Assembly (NCBI RefSeq): GCF_042687825.1
Contig: NZ_JBHUQE010000003.1
Coordinates: 186,001-250,000 of the forward strand
Direction of reading: 5' to 3'
Source: Sedimentitalea sp042687825
GTDB lineage: Bacteria; Pseudomonadota; Alphaproteobacteria; Rhodobacterales; Rhodobacteraceae
Length of the DNA stretch: 64,000 nucleotides
Made by a program: the position numbers and the translations under genes. Below are positions 52,520 through 61,488 of the stretch, one piece after another. How positions within the stretch are numbered: the stretch's first letter is position 1; every line of letters starts with the position of its first letter. The notes below the pieces were generated by a model that was given only the letters and a program-made list of their open reading frames with translations, did no database searches and was not told where the DNA came from.

Positions 52520-53082
52520 AGGCTGCGGCGCTGCTCCGGATGCGCCGGGGACCGCTGCGGCCCGTCCTTGCGCTGCTGGTCGGGGCGTTGGCGGTGTCGG
52601 CTTGCGCGGTTCCGTCCGGGTTTCGCGATCCGCGGGCGCCGTTTTCGGCCAGTACCCGGTTTGATGCGGCGCAGATGCGCGGCACCTGGGTCGTGCGGGC
52701 GCGGTTCGCCGCCGCCGATGACGATCTGGGCGGCAATCCCGAACGGTTCGAGATCGGCACGGTCAGCGGTGATGGCTTTGCCGTGACGTGGCACCACCTG
52801 ACCTGCAATGCCTGGGAGTGCGTCGGCCTGACCGACGATCTGGTGGCCCGGATCACCGGACCCGGGCGGTTCACGCTGCCGCGCGGCGCTGACCCGGCGG
52901 CGGAACACTGGGTTTTGTGGACGGATTCGGGGTTTCGGGTGGCGGCTATCGGCACACCGAACGGGGATTTTGGCTGGATCATGACGCGCGGCGCCGTGCG
53001 CGACGACCTGATGGCGGCGGCGCGCGAGATTTTCGAATGGAACGGGTATGACCTGACCCGGTTGCAAGGAGTGCAGGAATGA
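52516..53082 (+). CDS. lipocalin-like lipoprotein in the carnitine operon
   Basis: 188 aa from a GTG that overlaps the BKACE stop. A lipoprotein signal is visible (LALLVGALAVSAC, lipobox VSAC with Cys at about residue 31). The mature domain resembles a small lipocalin: FDAAQMRGTWVVRARF at the first strand, the strand EHWVLWTDSGFRVAAIG, and GWIMTR near the end, as in Blc. Lipocalins bind hydrophobic or amphipathic ligands. Its strict place inside the operon suggests handling of acylcarnitine or a related ligand at the membrane (inference). Confidence 0.75.
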   Translation: MKAAALLRMRRGPLRPVLALLVGALAVSACAVPSGFRDPRAPFSASTRFDAAQMRGTWVVRARFAAADDDLGGNPERFEIGTVSGDGFAVTWHHLTCNAWECVGLTDDLVARITGPGRFTLPRGADPAAEHWVLWTDSGFRVAAIGTPNGDFGWIMTRGAVRDDLMAAAREIFEWNGYDLTRLQGVQE

Positions 53083-54548
53083 TTGCAGCAATCATTGGCG
53101 GCGGGGTGATCGGCGGCGGCTGGGCGGCGCGGTTCCTGCTGAACGGCTGGGACGTGCGGGTCTGTGACCCGGATGCCGAGGCCGCCCGCAAGGTCGGAGA
53201 GGTGCTGGACAATGCCCGCCGATCGCTGCCGGGACTCAGCGATGCGCCTCTGCCGCCCGAGGGCGCGCTGAGCTTTCACGGCGATCTGGCCGAGGCGGTA
53301 CGGGGCGCGGCCTGGATTCAGGAAAGCGTGCCTGAACGGCTGGACCTGAAACGCAGCGTCTATGCGGAGATTCAGCGCGCCTGCGATGCGGATGCAATCA
53401 TCGGCTCGTCCACCAGTGGTTTCAAACCGTCGGAGTTGCAGGAAAGCAGCGCCTGCCCGGAACAGATCGTGGTGGCGCACCCGTTCAACCCGGTCTACCT
53501 GTTGCCGCTGGTCGAACTGGTGGCCAGCGACGCGACCGGGGCGGACCGGATCGCTCGCGCCCGTGAAATCCTGACCGGCCTCGGGATGTATCCGCTGCAT
53601 GTGAAACAGGAAATCGACGCGCATATCGCCGACCGGTTGCTGGAAGCGGTCTGGCGCGAGGCGCTGTGGCTGGTCCGGGATGGCGTCGCCAGCACCGGTG
53701 AGATCGACGACGCGATCCGCTATGGGTTCGGCATCCGCTGGGCGCAGATGGGCCTGTTCGAGACCTATCGCGTTGCCGGCGGCGAGGCAGGCATGAAGCA
53801 TTTCATCGCCCAGTTCGGCCCGGCGCTGAAATGGCCCTGGACCAGGCTGATGGATGTGCCCGATCTGACCGACGATCTGGTGCAGCGCATCGCCGATCAG
53901 TCGGATGCGCAATCCGGTGCACATTCGATCCGCGAACTGGAACGCATCCGCGACAACAATCTTGTCGCCATGATGCGCGCGCTCAAGGGGCAGGATTGGG
54001 GCGCCGGGGCGCTGTTGAACGCGCAGGACCGGCGCCTGCGCGACGGCGGGCCGCTGGCCGGTGGGGTCGACGCGATCGCGGATCCGGCGCAGCCGATCCT
54101 GACCCTGGCGCGCGCGGTGCCGCTGGACTGGACGGACTATAACGGCCACATGAACGAGGCGAAATATCTCGAAGCCTTTGCGGCGGCGACCGACCGGTTC
54201 ATGGAGATGATCGGCTGCGACGCCGACTATATCGCGCAGGGCGGCAGCTATTTCACCGCCGAAACCCATATCCGGCACCTGGACGAAGTGCATGCGGGGG
54301 CGCGGATTCGGGTCGAGACCCGGATGCTGCTGGGGCAGGGCAAGAAACTGCACCTGTTCCATTTCATGTATGAACAGGACCGGCTGCTGGCCACCGGCGA
54401 ACATTTTCTGCTGCATGTCAGCCTGGCCAGCCGCAAGCCCTGTCCGCCGGGACCGGCGATCGAGGCGGCGCTGGCGCGGCTGACGCAGGCGCAGGCCGGC
54501 TTGCCCTGGCCCGAAGGGGCCGGCGCCGCGATCCGCAGACCGGCATGA
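53079..54548 (+). CDS. L-carnitine dehydrogenase fused to a thioesterase
   Basis: 489 aa. Residues 1-310 are a 3-hydroxyacyl-CoA-dehydrogenase-like carnitine dehydrogenase: NAD motif IIGGGVIGGGWAARF, then VAHPFNPVYLLPLVEL and EIDDAIRYGFGIRW. Residues about 340-489 are a hot-dog 4-hydroxybenzoyl-CoA-thioesterase-like domain, with VPLDWTDYNGHMNEAKYLEAF holding the catalytic-site Asp/His region. The first domain oxidises L-carnitine to 3-dehydrocarnitine. The second probably hydrolyses betainyl-CoA to betaine and CoA (known of such fusions). Both flanking junctions are ATGA overlaps. Confidence 0.92.
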   Translation: MIAAIIGGGVIGGGWAARFLLNGWDVRVCDPDAEAARKVGEVLDNARRSLPGLSDAPLPPEGALSFHGDLAEAVRGAAWIQESVPERLDLKRSVYAEIQRACDADAIIGSSTSGFKPSELQESSACPEQIVVAHPFNPVYLLPLVELVASDATGADRIARAREILTGLGMYPLHVKQEIDAHIADRLLEAVWREALWLVRDGVASTGEIDDAIRYGFGIRWAQMGLFETYRVAGGEAGMKHFIAQFGPALKWPWTRLMDVPDLTDDLVQRIADQSDAQSGAHSIRELERIRDNNLVAMMRALKGQDWGAGALLNAQDRRLRDGGPLAGGVDAIADPAQPILTLARAVPLDWTDYNGHMNEAKYLEAFAAATDRFMEMIGCDADYIAQGGSYFTAETHIRHLDEVHAGARIRVETRMLLGQGKKLHLFHFMYEQDRLLATGEHFLLHVSLASRKPCPPGPAIEAALARLTQAQAGLPWPEGAGAAIRRPA

Positions 54549-55300
54549 GCCGTCGGGTTCTGATCACCGGCGGGGCATCGGGGATCGGGCTGGCCATGGG
54601 GCAGGGATTTGCCGCGGCGGGCTACCGGGTCTGGGTCAGCGATGTGGATGCGCTGGCGCTGACGCGGCTGCCGCCGGACTGGCGGAGCAGCCGGGTCGAC
54701 GTCACCGACGCCGATGCCATGGCCGATCTGTTCACCTGTGTCGCCACGGATTGGGGCGGGCTGGACGTGCTCTGCGCCAATGCCGGAACCGCCGGGCCGA
54801 CCGCGCCGGTCCAGGACGTGACGCCACAGGACTGGCGCGCCTGTCTGGCGGTGAATCTGGACGGCGCGTTTCTGGCGGCGAAACACGCCGCGCCGATGAT
54901 GCAGCGCCAGCGGTCCGGCGCGATGATTCTGACCTCGTCCACCGCCGGGCAGCATGGCTATCCCAACCGTGCACCCTATGCGGCGGCGAAATGGGCGGTG
55001 ATCGGGCTGATGAAAACGCTGGCGATGGAACTGGGGCCGCATGGGGTGCGCGCCAACGCGATCTGTCCCGGCGCGGTCGAAGGCCCGCGGATGGAGGCGG
55101 TTCTGGCGCGCGAGGCGGCCGTCAAGGGCATGACGCGCGATGCGGTCTATGCCGGCTATGCCGCAGGCACGTCGCTGCGCCGGTTCGTGACCGCGCGCGA
55201 GATCGCCGACATGGCGGTGTTTCTGGCCTCGGACGCGGCCCGGATGGTATCGGGCCAGGCGATCGCGGTGGATGGCCACACGGTCAATCCCGACCCCTGA
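54545..55300 (+). CDS. SDR oxidoreductase of the carnitine operon
   Basis: 251 aa, classical SDR: coenzyme motif ITGGASGIGLAMG (residues 7-19), CANAG, the catalytic YAAAK at about residues 143-147 (YxxxK), and the C-terminal VFLASDAARMVSGQAIAVDGH. It overlaps the preceding stop by 4 bases and is the last gene of the operon. A role in reducing acetoacetate or in another carnitine-derived hydroxy/keto conversion is possible but unproven. Confidence 0.85.
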   Translation: MSRRVLITGGASGIGLAMGQGFAAAGYRVWVSDVDALALTRLPPDWRSSRVDVTDADAMADLFTCVATDWGGLDVLCANAGTAGPTAPVQDVTPQDWRACLAVNLDGAFLAAKHAAPMMQRQRSGAMILTSSTAGQHGYPNRAPYAAAKWAVIGLMKTLAMELGPHGVRANAICPGAVEGPRMEAVLAREAAVKGMTRDAVYAGYAAGTSLRRFVTAREIADMAVFLASDAARMVSGQAIAVDGHTVNPDP

Positions 55301-55508
55301 AAGCCCGCAAATTGCGCCGCCTCCCTGTGTCAAACGATCCCGATTTGCGCGCAACGATTGCCATCTGCGAAACAATGCGCAACGTTTGGACCGTGAAGAT
55401 CGAGGGAGAACAGGCTCGGATTGGGGGCGCCGGCGCGTCCGGCACAATCCTTTGTCGCCGCATCGGCGTCGCCACTCTGAGCCACATCGCTTTTGGCCCC
55501 TGTCCGGA

Positions 55509-56492
55509 TCACGGCGCATTTCGGTATGCGCCGGGGCTGCGGTCGTTCCATTTCCTAAAGGCCCGATGAAAGGCGCCGGGTTCGCTATAACCCAGATCCG
55601 CGGCGATATCGGCGACCGGCAGTTCGGTTTGCCGCAACAGCGCCTGGGCGCGCCGGTTTCTGAGGTCGTCCTTGATCGCCGAATAGCTCTGACCCTCTTC
55701 GCGCAGACGCCGGCGCAAGGTCGCCGGGGCTATTCCCAGCGCTGTTGCCAGGGTTTCGAATACCGGCCAGCTCTGCGGCGGTGTCGCGCGCAGCAGCGTG
55801 CGGATGCGGCCCGCCCAGCCTTCGTCATGGCGATACCGGACCAGAATGTTCGCCGGGGCTTGGCGCAGGAACTCGACCAGCCCCTGTTCGGTGCGGATCG
55901 TCGGCAGATGCAGATAGGCGGCATCAAAGACCAGCCGGCTCTGCGGCCGGTCAAACTGTACGGGGGCGCCAAAGAACTGGCGGTAGTCGACACGGCTTTC
56001 CGGTTCCGCGCAGGCGAAATCGACATGGCGCAGGGCGATGCGCCGACCGATCAGCCAGCAGGAAATGCCCATCACGAACAACCAGAAGGTACGGTGCGCA
56101 AAGGCCCGGCGCGGTGTGTCGCGGTCCGTCAGCACGACATGGGCCTGGCCGTCCTGCACGATCAGCTTGCCGCTGGGATCGTCCAGCAGCACGCGAAAGA
56201 ACCGCAGGATCTGGCGCAGGGCCTTTTCCAGCGTACCGGCATGCAATACCGCGTGGCAGACCAGATCGAAACTGCCCGGCCGCATCCGTCGCGTGCCCAG
56301 ACCAAAGAATTCGTCGCCCGAGACCCGGGCCATTTCGCGCCACAACGCGCCATAGGCCTGATTGCTGATCGGTTCGGTTATGGACGCAGGCAAGCCCGCG
56401 GCGGCCAGAACCGGGATCTGATCGATGCCCTGGTCGCGCAGGCAGGCCAGGGCATCCTCGACAAAGCCGGGCGAGATCATGCGGTGTTCCAT
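55509..56492 (-). CDS. AraC-family regulator (arabinose-binding-domain type)
   Basis: 327 aa from the ATG at 56492; ATGs at 56480 and 56540 are alternatives, none with a strong ribosome binding site. The N-terminal domain (ALACLRDQGIDQIPVLAAAGLP; REMARVSGDEFFGLG) is the Arabinose_bd type of OruR/ArgR-like regulators. The C-terminal HTH pair ends in VADIAADLGYSEPGAFHRAFRKWND. It is divergent from the acyl-CoA ligase operon across 128 bp and is its likely activator. Confidence 0.87.
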   Translation of the reverse strand: MEHRMISPGFVEDALACLRDQGIDQIPVLAAAGLPASITEPISNQAYGALWREMARVSGDEFFGLGTRRMRPGSFDLVCHAVLHAGTLEKALRQILRFFRVLLDDPSGKLIVQDGQAHVVLTDRDTPRRAFAHRTFWLFVMGISCWLIGRRIALRHVDFACAEPESRVDYRQFFGAPVQFDRPQSRLVFDAAYLHLPTIRTEQGLVEFLRQAPANILVRYRHDEGWAGRIRTLLRATPPQSWPVFETLATALGIAPATLRRRLREEGQSYSAIKDDLRNRRAQALLRQTELPVADIAADLGYSEPGAFHRAFRKWNDRSPGAYRNAP

Positions 56493-56620
56493 TTCGGCAT
56501 AATGGCATTTTCGATCAGAAAGATCGACTTGGAATGTCATTGTTCGCCATGTTGCCTGCGTCTATCTACGGGGCATCGCGTTTTCCGACCCGAAGCCGCT
56601 TCCAGAAGGAGGAACCAGCC

Positions 56621-58288
56621 ATGACAACCGCCCCGAATGCACAAGCCCGTACCCCTTATCAGCAGGCCGTCGATCTGTTTCGCATCGAGCACGCAATTGC
56701 CGATCTGCATGGCGATCTGGAGGCCGGGCTGAACGCCTGTGTCGAATGCTGCGACCGTCATGCGGGGCAGAACCGTGTTGCGCTGCGCTGGGTCTCGGCC
56801 GAGGGCAAGCGGCAGGATTTCACCTTTGAGCAGTTGCAGGAGATGTCCGCCCGGGCCGCCAACATGATGGCCGAGAACGGCGTGGGGCCGGGCGATGTGG
56901 TGTCGGGCCTGCTGCCGCGCCGGCCGGAGCTGTTTGCGACGATCCTGGGCGCCTGGCGGCTGGGCGCGGTCTATCAGCCGCTGTTCACCGCCTTTGGGCC
57001 CAAGGCGATCGAGCACCGCCTGAAGACCAGCAACGCCAAGCTGGTCGTGACCAACACCGGGCAACGGCCCAAGCTGGACGACGTGCCGAATTGTCCGGCG
57101 GTCGCTACGGTTCTGGCCGACGGCGAGACCCTGCCGGCGGGCGATATCGATTTCGAGGCGGCGCTGGCCGCCGCCGCGCCGGAATTCACGCCGGTGATGC
57201 GACAGGGGTCGGATCTGTTGATGATGATGTCCACCTCGGGCACGACCGGGCTGCCCAAGGGTGTGCCGGTGCCGTTGCGGGCGCTGCTGTCCTTTGCCGT
57301 CTACATGCGCGACGCGGTCGAACTGCGCCCGGATGACGTGTTCTGGAACATCGCCGATCCGGGCTGGGCCTATGGCATGTATTACATGGTCGCCGGCCCG
57401 CTTCTGCTGGGCCAGGCCACGACGATGTACGAGGGCGGTTTCACTGCCGAATCGACCTATGACATCATCGAGCGGCTGGGCGTGACCAACATGGCCGGGT
57501 CGCCCACCGCCTATCGCCTGCTGATCGCCGCAGGTCCTGAGATGGCCGAACGCCACAAGGGACGGCTGCGCGTGGTGTCCAGCGCTGGCGAGCCGTTGAA
57601 CCCCGAGGTGATTCGCTGGTTTGAGGCCCATCTGGGGGCGCCGATCCACGACCATTACGGCCAGACCGAAACGGGCATGGTCGTCAATAACCACCACGGG
57701 CTGGACCACCCGGTGCGCGCCGGCTCGGCGGGCTATGCCATGCCCGGCTACCGCATCGCGGTTCTGGACGAGGCCGGCAAAGAGGTGGGGCCGAACCAGC
57801 CCGGCATCATGGCCGTGGATATCGAGAACTCGCCGCTCTTGTGGTTCACCGGCTATTGGCAGACCGAGACCAAGGCGATCGCGGACGGCTATTACCTGAC
57901 CGGAGACAGCGTCGAGTTCGAACCCGACGGCTCGATCAGCTTTATCGGGCGGTCCGATGACGTGATCACCTCCTCCGGCTACCGCATCGGCCCGTTCGAC
58001 GTGGAAAGCGCGCTGATGGAACACTCCTCGGTGACCGAGGTGGCCGTGGTCGGTGTGCCCGACCCCGAGCGGACCGAGAACGTCAAGGCCTTTGTCGTGC
58101 TGGCCAGCGGATACGAAGGCAGCGACACCCTGGCCGACACGCTGCGCCAGCACGTGCGCAAGCGGATGTCGGCGCATGCCTACCCGCGGGAAATCGATTT
58201 TGTCACCGACCTGCCCAAGACCCCCAGCGGCAAGATCCAGCGGTTCCTGCTGCGCAAGGCCGAAATCGAAAAACAGAACAACAGCTGA
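56621..58288 (+). CDS. AMP-forming acyl-CoA synthetase
   Basis: 555 aa from the ATG at 56621, preceded by AGAAGGAGG. ANL-superfamily motifs are present: P-loop MSTSGTTGLPKGVP (A3), HDHYGQTETGM (A5), YYLTGDSVEFEPDG (A7, with the ATP-ribose Asp) and the adenylation-half Lys in LPKTPSGKIQRFLL (A10). It is shorter than acetyl-CoA synthetase, so a short or medium chain or branched acid is more likely than acetate. It is the first gene of a four-gene catabolic operon. Confidence 0.9.
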   Translation: MTTAPNAQARTPYQQAVDLFRIEHAIADLHGDLEAGLNACVECCDRHAGQNRVALRWVSAEGKRQDFTFEQLQEMSARAANMMAENGVGPGDVVSGLLPRRPELFATILGAWRLGAVYQPLFTAFGPKAIEHRLKTSNAKLVVTNTGQRPKLDDVPNCPAVATVLADGETLPAGDIDFEAALAAAAPEFTPVMRQGSDLLMMMSTSGTTGLPKGVPVPLRALLSFAVYMRDAVELRPDDVFWNIADPGWAYGMYYMVAGPLLLGQATTMYEGGFTAESTYDIIERLGVTNMAGSPTAYRLLIAAGPEMAERHKGRLRVVSSAGEPLNPEVIRWFEAHLGAPIHDHYGQTETGMVVNNHHGLDHPVRAGSAGYAMPGYRIAVLDEAGKEVGPNQPGIMAVDIENSPLLWFTGYWQTETKAIADGYYLTGDSVEFEPDGSISFIGRSDDVITSSGYRIGPFDVESALMEHSSVTEVAVVGVPDPERTENVKAFVVLASGYEGSDTLADTLRQHVRKRMSAHAYPREIDFVTDLPKTPSGKIQRFLLRKAEIEKQNNS

Positions 58289-58302
58289 GAGGAGAGAACG
58301 AC

Positions 58303-59070
58303 ATGCAGATCAAGGACCGTGTGTTTCTGATAACCGGAGGCGGCTCCGGACTGGGGGCGGCCGTGGCCGACATGGTGGTGGCGCAGGGCGGCAAGGCCGT
58401 GCTGCTGGACGTGAACGCCGAGGCCGGCGAAGCCAAGGCGGCCGAATTGGGCGGGTCGGCCCTGTTCGTCAAGACCGACGTGACCGATGGCGCCGAAGGC
58501 GAAGCGGCGGTTGCGGCCGCGGTAAAGACCTTTGGCCAGGTCAACGCGATGATCAACTGCGCCGGCATCGCACCGGGCGAAAAGATCGCCGGCCGCGAGG
58601 GGCCGCACCGGCTGGACAGTTTTGCCCGCGCCGTCAGCATCAACCTGGTCGGCACGTTCAACATGCTGCGGCTGGCGGCCGACGCCATGGTCAAGCAGGA
58701 ACCGGATGCCAGCGGCGAGCGCGGCGTGATCGTCAACACCGCCTCGATCGCGGCCTATGACGGGCAGATCGGCCAGGCGGCCTATGCCGCGTCCAAGGGC
58801 GGCGTGGTGTCGCTGACACTGCCGGCAGCGCGCGAACTGGCGCGGTTCGGCGTGCGCGTGGTGACCATCGCGCCGGGCATTTTCGGCACCCCGATGATGG
58901 CCGGACTGCCGCAAGAAGTGCAGGACTCGCTGGGCGCCAGCGTGCCGTTCCCGTCGCGTCTGGGCGATCCGGCGGAATATGCGAATCTGGTGCGCCATAT
59001 CGTCGAAAACCAGATGCTGAATGGCGAGGTGATCCGTATCGACGGCGCGCTGCGCATGGCGGCCAAGTGA
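58303..59070 (+). CDS. SDR 3-hydroxyacyl-CoA dehydrogenase (HSD17B10-like)
   Basis: 255 aa, 14 bp after the ligase gene with GAGAGGAG upstream. The coenzyme motif is ITGGGSGLGAAVA, the catalytic residues lie in VNTASIAAYDGQIGQAAYAASKGG (Ser, then YAASK), and the loop QEPDASGERGVIVN is typical of type II 3-hydroxyacyl-CoA dehydrogenases. It would oxidise the hydroxyacyl-CoA before thiolysis, possibly a 2-methyl-3-hydroxyacyl-CoA. Confidence 0.88.
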   Translation: MQIKDRVFLITGGGSGLGAAVADMVVAQGGKAVLLDVNAEAGEAKAAELGGSALFVKTDVTDGAEGEAAVAAAVKTFGQVNAMINCAGIAPGEKIAGREGPHRLDSFARAVSINLVGTFNMLRLAADAMVKQEPDASGERGVIVNTASIAAYDGQIGQAAYAASKGGVVSLTLPAARELARFGVRVVTIAPGIFGTPMMAGLPQEVQDSLGASVPFPSRLGDPAEYANLVRHIVENQMLNGEVIRIDGALRMAAK

Positions 59071-59089
59071 TTGCGAAAGGAATTGAGCT

Positions 59090-60280
59090 ATGAGTGAACA
59101 TGATCCGATTGTCATCGTCGGCGCCTCGCGCACGGCCATGGGGGGATTTCAGGGAGCCTTTGACAGTGTCAACGCCAGCGATCTGGGCGCGGCCGCGATC
59201 AGGGCGGCCGTGACCGAGGCCGGCGTGGCGCCGGATGCGGTGGACGAGACCGTGTTTGGCTGCGTCCTGCCCGCGGGCCAGGGCCAGGCACCGGCGCGTC
59301 AGGCAGCCTTGGGCGCCGGGCTGTCGCTGGGTGTCGGCTGCACCACAATCAACAAGATGTGCGGCTCGGGCATGCGGGCGGCGATGTTCGCCCATGACAT
59401 GCTGCTGGCCGGTACCGGTGACGTGATGGTCGCGGGCGGCATGGAAAGCATGTCGCGCGCCCCGTACCTGATGCCCAAGGCGCGCAGCGGCTATCGCATG
59501 GGACATGGTCAGGTCATTGACCACATGTTCCTGGACGGGCTCGAAGATGCCTATGACAAGGGCCGCCTGATGGGCACCTTTGCCGAGGATTGCGCGCAGA
59601 ACTATCAGTTCACCCGCGAAGAACAGGACAATTTCGCCATCACCTCGCTGACCCGGGCGCAACAGGCAATCAATGACGGCAAGTTCGCCGGTCAGATCAC
59701 CCCGGTCACCGTTCCGGGCCGCCGCGGCGATACCGTGGTCGAGATCGACGAACAGCCGGGCAAGGCGCAACTGGACAAGATCCCCGGTTTGCGCCCGGCC
59801 TTCCGCAAGGACGGCACGGTGACGGCGGCGAACTCGTCCTCGATCTCGGACGGGGCCGCGGCGATGGTTCTGATGCGCCGCTCGCAGGCCGAAAAGCTTG
59901 GCCTGACGCCGCGCGCGGTGATCGCCGGCCACACCACCCATGCCGACAAGCCCAACCTGTTTCCCACCGCGCCGATCGGCTCGATGGAAAAACTGGCCGA
60001 CAAGACCGGCTGGTCGCTGAAGGACGTGGACCTGTTCGAGATCAACGAGGCCTTTGCGGTCGTCACCATGGCGGCGATGCGCGATCTGGACCTGCCGCAT
60101 GACAAGGTCAACGTGCATGGCGGCGCCTGCGCGCTGGGTCACCCGATCGGGGCGTCCGGCGCCCGGATCATGGTGACGCTGCTGGCGGCGCTGGAAACCT
60201 ATGACCTGAAACGCGGCGTTGCCTCGCTGTGTATCGGCGGTGGCGAAGCGACCGCAATTGCCATCGAAAGGGTATCGTGA
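59090..60280 (+). CDS. acetyl-CoA C-acyltransferase (thiolase)
   Basis: 396 aa. The thiolase active-site residues are all visible: nucleophile Cys in INKMCGSGMRAA (near residue 90), the His of NVHGGACALGHPIGASG and the C-terminal Cys of SLCIGGGEA. It cleaves 3-ketoacyl-CoA to acetyl-CoA and a shortened acyl-CoA. It lies 19 bp after the SDR gene, and its TGA shares one base with the next ATG (TGATG). Confidence 0.94.
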   Translation: MSEHDPIVIVGASRTAMGGFQGAFDSVNASDLGAAAIRAAVTEAGVAPDAVDETVFGCVLPAGQGQAPARQAALGAGLSLGVGCTTINKMCGSGMRAAMFAHDMLLAGTGDVMVAGGMESMSRAPYLMPKARSGYRMGHGQVIDHMFLDGLEDAYDKGRLMGTFAEDCAQNYQFTREEQDNFAITSLTRAQQAINDGKFAGQITPVTVPGRRGDTVVEIDEQPGKAQLDKIPGLRPAFRKDGTVTAANSSSISDGAAAMVLMRRSQAEKLGLTPRAVIAGHTTHADKPNLFPTAPIGSMEKLADKTGWSLKDVDLFEINEAFAVVTMAAMRDLDLPHDKVNVHGGACALGHPIGASGARIMVTLLAALETYDLKRGVASLCIGGGEATAIAIERVS

Positions 60281-61407
60281 TGCTGCTGACCGAAGAACAG
60301 GAACAGATCCGCGACACCGCCCGCGATTTCGCCCGCGAACGGCTGGCGCCGGGGGCGGCGCAGCGCGACGCCGAGCATGCCTTTCCGCGCGAGGAACTGA
60401 CCGAGATGGGCCAGCTGGGGTTCCTGGGCATGCTGATGCCCGAGGCCCATGGCGGCTCGGATACCGGCATGGTCTCGTATGCGCTGGCGCTGGAAGAGAT
60501 CGCCGCCGGCGACGGCGCCTGCTCGACCATCCTGAGCGTGCACAGTTCGGTCGGTTGCGTGCCGATCCTGCGGTTCGGCAATGACGCGCAGAAACAGCGT
60601 TTTCTGCCGAAGATGTCCGCCGGGGAATGGATCGGCGGCTTTGCCTTGACCGAACCGCATGCGGGGTCCGATGCCGGGGCGCTGAAAACCCGCGCGGTGC
60701 GCGACGGCGACCATTACGTGCTGAACGGTGCCAAGCAGTTCATCACCTCGGGCAAGAACGGAAACGTGATCATCACCTTTGCGGTGACCGATCCCGAGGC
60801 CGGCAAGAAAGGCATCTCGGCCTTTATCGTGCCGACCGACACCCCGGGCTATGATGTGGTTACGGTCGAAAACAAGCTGGGGCAGCACAGTTCGGACACC
60901 TGCGCGCTGGCGTTCAACGACATGCGCATCCCGGTTGAGAACCGGCTGGGCGACGAGGGCGCGGGCTATCGTATCGCGCTGGCCAATCTCGAAGGCGGGC
61001 GCATCGGCATTGCCGCGCAATCGGTCGGGATGGCGCGCGCCGCCCTCGAGGCCGCCTGCGCCTATGCCCACGAGCGCACCAGTTTTGGCAAGCCGATCAT
61101 GGAGCACCAGGCGGTCGGGTTCCGCCTGGCCGACATGGCCACCCGGGTCGAGGCCGCGCGGCAGATGTATCTGCACGCCGCCGCCCTGCGCGAGGCCGGG
61201 CGCCCCTGCCTGACCGAGGCGTCGATGGCCAAGCTGTTTGCCTCGGAAACCGCCGAAGCGGTCTGTTCGGCGGCGATCCAGACGCTAGGCGGTTATGGCT
61301 ATCTGTCCGATTATCCGGTCGAGCGCATCTATCGCGACGTGCGGGTCTGCCAGATCTATGAAGGCACCAGCGACATCCAGCGTCTGGTGATCGCCCGCGG
61401 TCTCTGA
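60280..61407 (+). CDS. acyl-CoA dehydrogenase
   Basis: 375 aa from the ATG at 60280; a GTG at 60277 directly before it is possible. All three domains of the family are present: N-terminal helices (RDTARDFARERLAPGA), the middle FAD-contact strand (GGFALTEPHAGSDAGALKT) and the C-terminal helices with the catalytic-site segment QIYEGTSDIQRL. It introduces the first double bond in beta-oxidation. The 375-aa size fits short or branched-chain acyl-CoA dehydrogenases. An ETF must be supplied from elsewhere. Confidence 0.94.
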   Translation: MLLTEEQEQIRDTARDFARERLAPGAAQRDAEHAFPREELTEMGQLGFLGMLMPEAHGGSDTGMVSYALALEEIAAGDGACSTILSVHSSVGCVPILRFGNDAQKQRFLPKMSAGEWIGGFALTEPHAGSDAGALKTRAVRDGDHYVLNGAKQFITSGKNGNVIITFAVTDPEAGKKGISAFIVPTDTPGYDVVTVENKLGQHSSDTCALAFNDMRIPVENRLGDEGAGYRIALANLEGGRIGIAAQSVGMARAALEAACAYAHERTSFGKPIMEHQAVGFRLADMATRVEAARQMYLHAAALREAGRPCLTEASMAKLFASETAEAVCSAAIQTLGGYGYLSDYPVERIYRDVRVCQIYEGTSDIQRLVIARGL

Positions 61408-61488
61408 CAGCCGCTGGCACCTGTGCTTGCCCGTTCCGCCTGTGGCGGGGCGGGCCCGGGGCCGCTGATGTGCCTTCTGGTGGCTGCC

